Assembly: GCA_946886075.1 (NCBI GenBank)
Contig: CAMPHR010000056.1
Location: 1 to 13,609, forward strand
From: an uncultured Novosphingobium sp.
GTDB lineage: Bacteria > Pseudomonadota > Alphaproteobacteria > Sphingomonadales > Sphingomonadaceae
Length of the DNA: 13,609 nt
Direction: 5' to 3'
A program made the position numbers and the translations under genes. Below are positions 12,753-13,609 of this stretch, piece by piece (within the stretch, counting starts at the first letter, position 1; every line of letters begins with the position of its first letter). The notes under the pieces were generated by a model. It was not told where the DNA came from. It was given only the letters and a program-made list of their open reading frames with translations, and made no database searches.

Positions 12753-13430
12753 TTGACCCGCGCCGTCGCTTATTACCGCGTCTCAACTGCTAGCCAAGGC
12801 CGCTCCGGCTTGGGGCTGGAGGCTCAGCGGCAAGCGGTGGAAGCTCTGTGCGCCTCTCGCGGCTGGACTATTGCCGAAGCCTTCACAGAGGTGGAGAGTG
12901 GGAAGCGCGCCGACCGGCCCCAACTCATCGCCGCCCTGCACCATGCGAAGGTGACCGGCGCTGTCTTGCTGGTCGCGAAGCTGGACCGCCTATCCCGCAA
13001 CGTGGCCTTCCTCGCGGCCTTGCAGGATAGCGGAGCGCAGTTCATCGCAGCCGACATGCCAGAGGCGAATGAGTTGACGGTCCATATCATGGCAGCGGTC
13101 GCCCAGGCAGAACGGAAAGCGATCTCCAAGAGGACGCAGGAAGCGCTGGTAGCGGCCAAGGCGCGGGGGGCCAAGTTGGGGAACCCCAACGGTGCCGCAG
13201 CACTCCGGCGGGCATCCAAAGGTAACAGCGCGTCGCTGTCGGTCATTGCTGCCAATGCTGACACCCACGCCGCCGACCTCGCGCCTATTGTCGAGCGGAT
13301 CAAGAGCGAGGGCGCAGCCAGCCTTGCATCTATAGCCAGCCGCCTCAACGCTGGCGGCTTCGCTACGCCACGCGGCGGTCGGTGGTACCCGTCATCGGTG
13401 CGGAACCTTCTGCGTAGGATTGCGGCCTAA
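12753..13430 (+). CDS. Small serine recombinase (resolvase/invertase type)
   Basis: From the TTG at 12753 the product has 225 residues and starts MTRAVAYYRVSTASQGRSGL. I chose this TTG because GGAGG lies five bases upstream and it gives the standard N-terminus; the ATG at 12741 would place the ribosome site inside the gene. The resolvase domain has YYRVSTASQ with the catalytic Ser at position 10, the LDRLSRN motif, and the E-helix region (AAVAQAERKAISKRTQEALV). The C-terminal region (ASLASIASRLNAGGFATPRG followed by WYPSSVRNLLRR) is the helix-turn-helix DNA-binding end. No large recombinase domain or zinc ribbon is present, so it is a different class from the 6121 integrase. It may resolve or invert DNA within the element, or belong to a nested transposon; no inverted terminal repeats were found. 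Confidence 0.88.
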   Translation: MTRAVAYYRVSTASQGRSGLGLEAQRQAVEALCASRGWTIAEAFTEVESGKRADRPQLIAALHHAKVTGAVLLVAKLDRLSRNVAFLAALQDSGAQFIAADMPEANELTVHIMAAVAQAERKAISKRTQEALVAAKARGAKLGNPNGAAALRRASKGNSASLSVIAANADTHAADLAPIVERIKSEGAASLASIASRLNAGGFATPRGGRWYPSSVRNLLRRIAA

Positions 13431-13609
13431 CCCCGCTTGCCTCCTGCGGCCCTCCTAGCGACCCTGTCGAGGTTGCGGGCCGGTTCGGGTTCCCCCGGTA
13501 AGATGGGGCTGAAGGCGCGGCTAACGATATGCGGGATCCGGCATCCACACCGGAAAACAGGCCAGATCCGCCGCAGGAGCGCCCCTTCATCCTCAGCTAA
13601 CCAACCCCC
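13431..13609. other. Right-edge sequence, no gene identified
   Basis: The last 179 bases are GC-rich. A frame opens at 13503 (MGLKARLTICG) and runs off the window, and a 23-codon frame starts at 13529; neither has a good ribosome site or a recognisable product. No comM sequence and no copy of the attL core are present, so the element continues past the window. Confidence 0.4.

Noticed and set aside
13363..13590. Leftward 75-codon frame at the right edge, checked as possible comM 5' half
   Set aside because: Its product (GRSCGGSGLFSGVDAG...) has no ComM or Lon-domain features; the right junction is not in the window.
6046..13609. CRISPR array or toxin-antitoxin pair
   Set aside because: No regularly spaced repeats and no recognisable toxin or antitoxin family was found among the small genes.

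Overview
The window reads as a chromosome piece from a GC-rich alphaproteobacterium, most likely a sphingomonad. The evidence is the order of the str operon (rpsL, rpsG, fusA), the sequences of its proteins, the naturally occurring arginine at S12 position 88, and the style of the neighbouring c-di-GMP and M23 genes. The assignment rests on recognition alone; no search could be run.

Positions 1-6045 are ordinary host sequence. The str operon runs leftward from a good sigma-70-type promoter (1378-1406). A six-helix membrane protein with PAS, GGDEF and EAL domains and a membrane-anchored M23 (LytM-type) peptidase run rightward. The 3' part of comM (YifB, Mg-chelatase-like AAA+ helicase) runs leftward. 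comM is cut just upstream of its Walker A motif, and the gene for a 533-residue large serine recombinase begins about 75 bases beyond the cut. This is the left junction (attL) of an integrated element. The rest of comM and the right junction are not in the window.

Positions about 6046-13609 are accessory, phage-like DNA. In order they hold: the integrase; a 13-bp perfect inverted repeat between convergent genes; a small acidic protein; a tiny membrane peptide; a leftward pair (secreted Cys-rich protein plus one-helix membrane protein); a MarR-like regulator coupled to an HNH nuclease; a structured intergenic leader; two small zinc-finger proteins; and two adjacent genes resembling the internal virion proteins of T7-like podoviruses (gp13-like and gp14-like). 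A gene-poor stretch with strong hairpins follows, then a 57-residue leftward gene and a second, small serine recombinase. No capsid, portal, terminase or tail gene is visible here. The element could be a degraded prophage, a satellite that carries ejection proteins, or a prophage whose structural genes lie to the right.

The most unusual signals are: (1) the gp14-like gene starts most naturally at an ATC codon; (2) an 18/20 direct repeat, TTASCCCGCACTWTCGGAGA, sits at the element's left edge and again at 9953, and its core resembles a T7-class RNA polymerase promoter; (3) three GAGTC (GANTC, CcrM-type) sites spaced about one helical turn apart lie just upstream of the small recombinase; (4) several structured non-coding segments.
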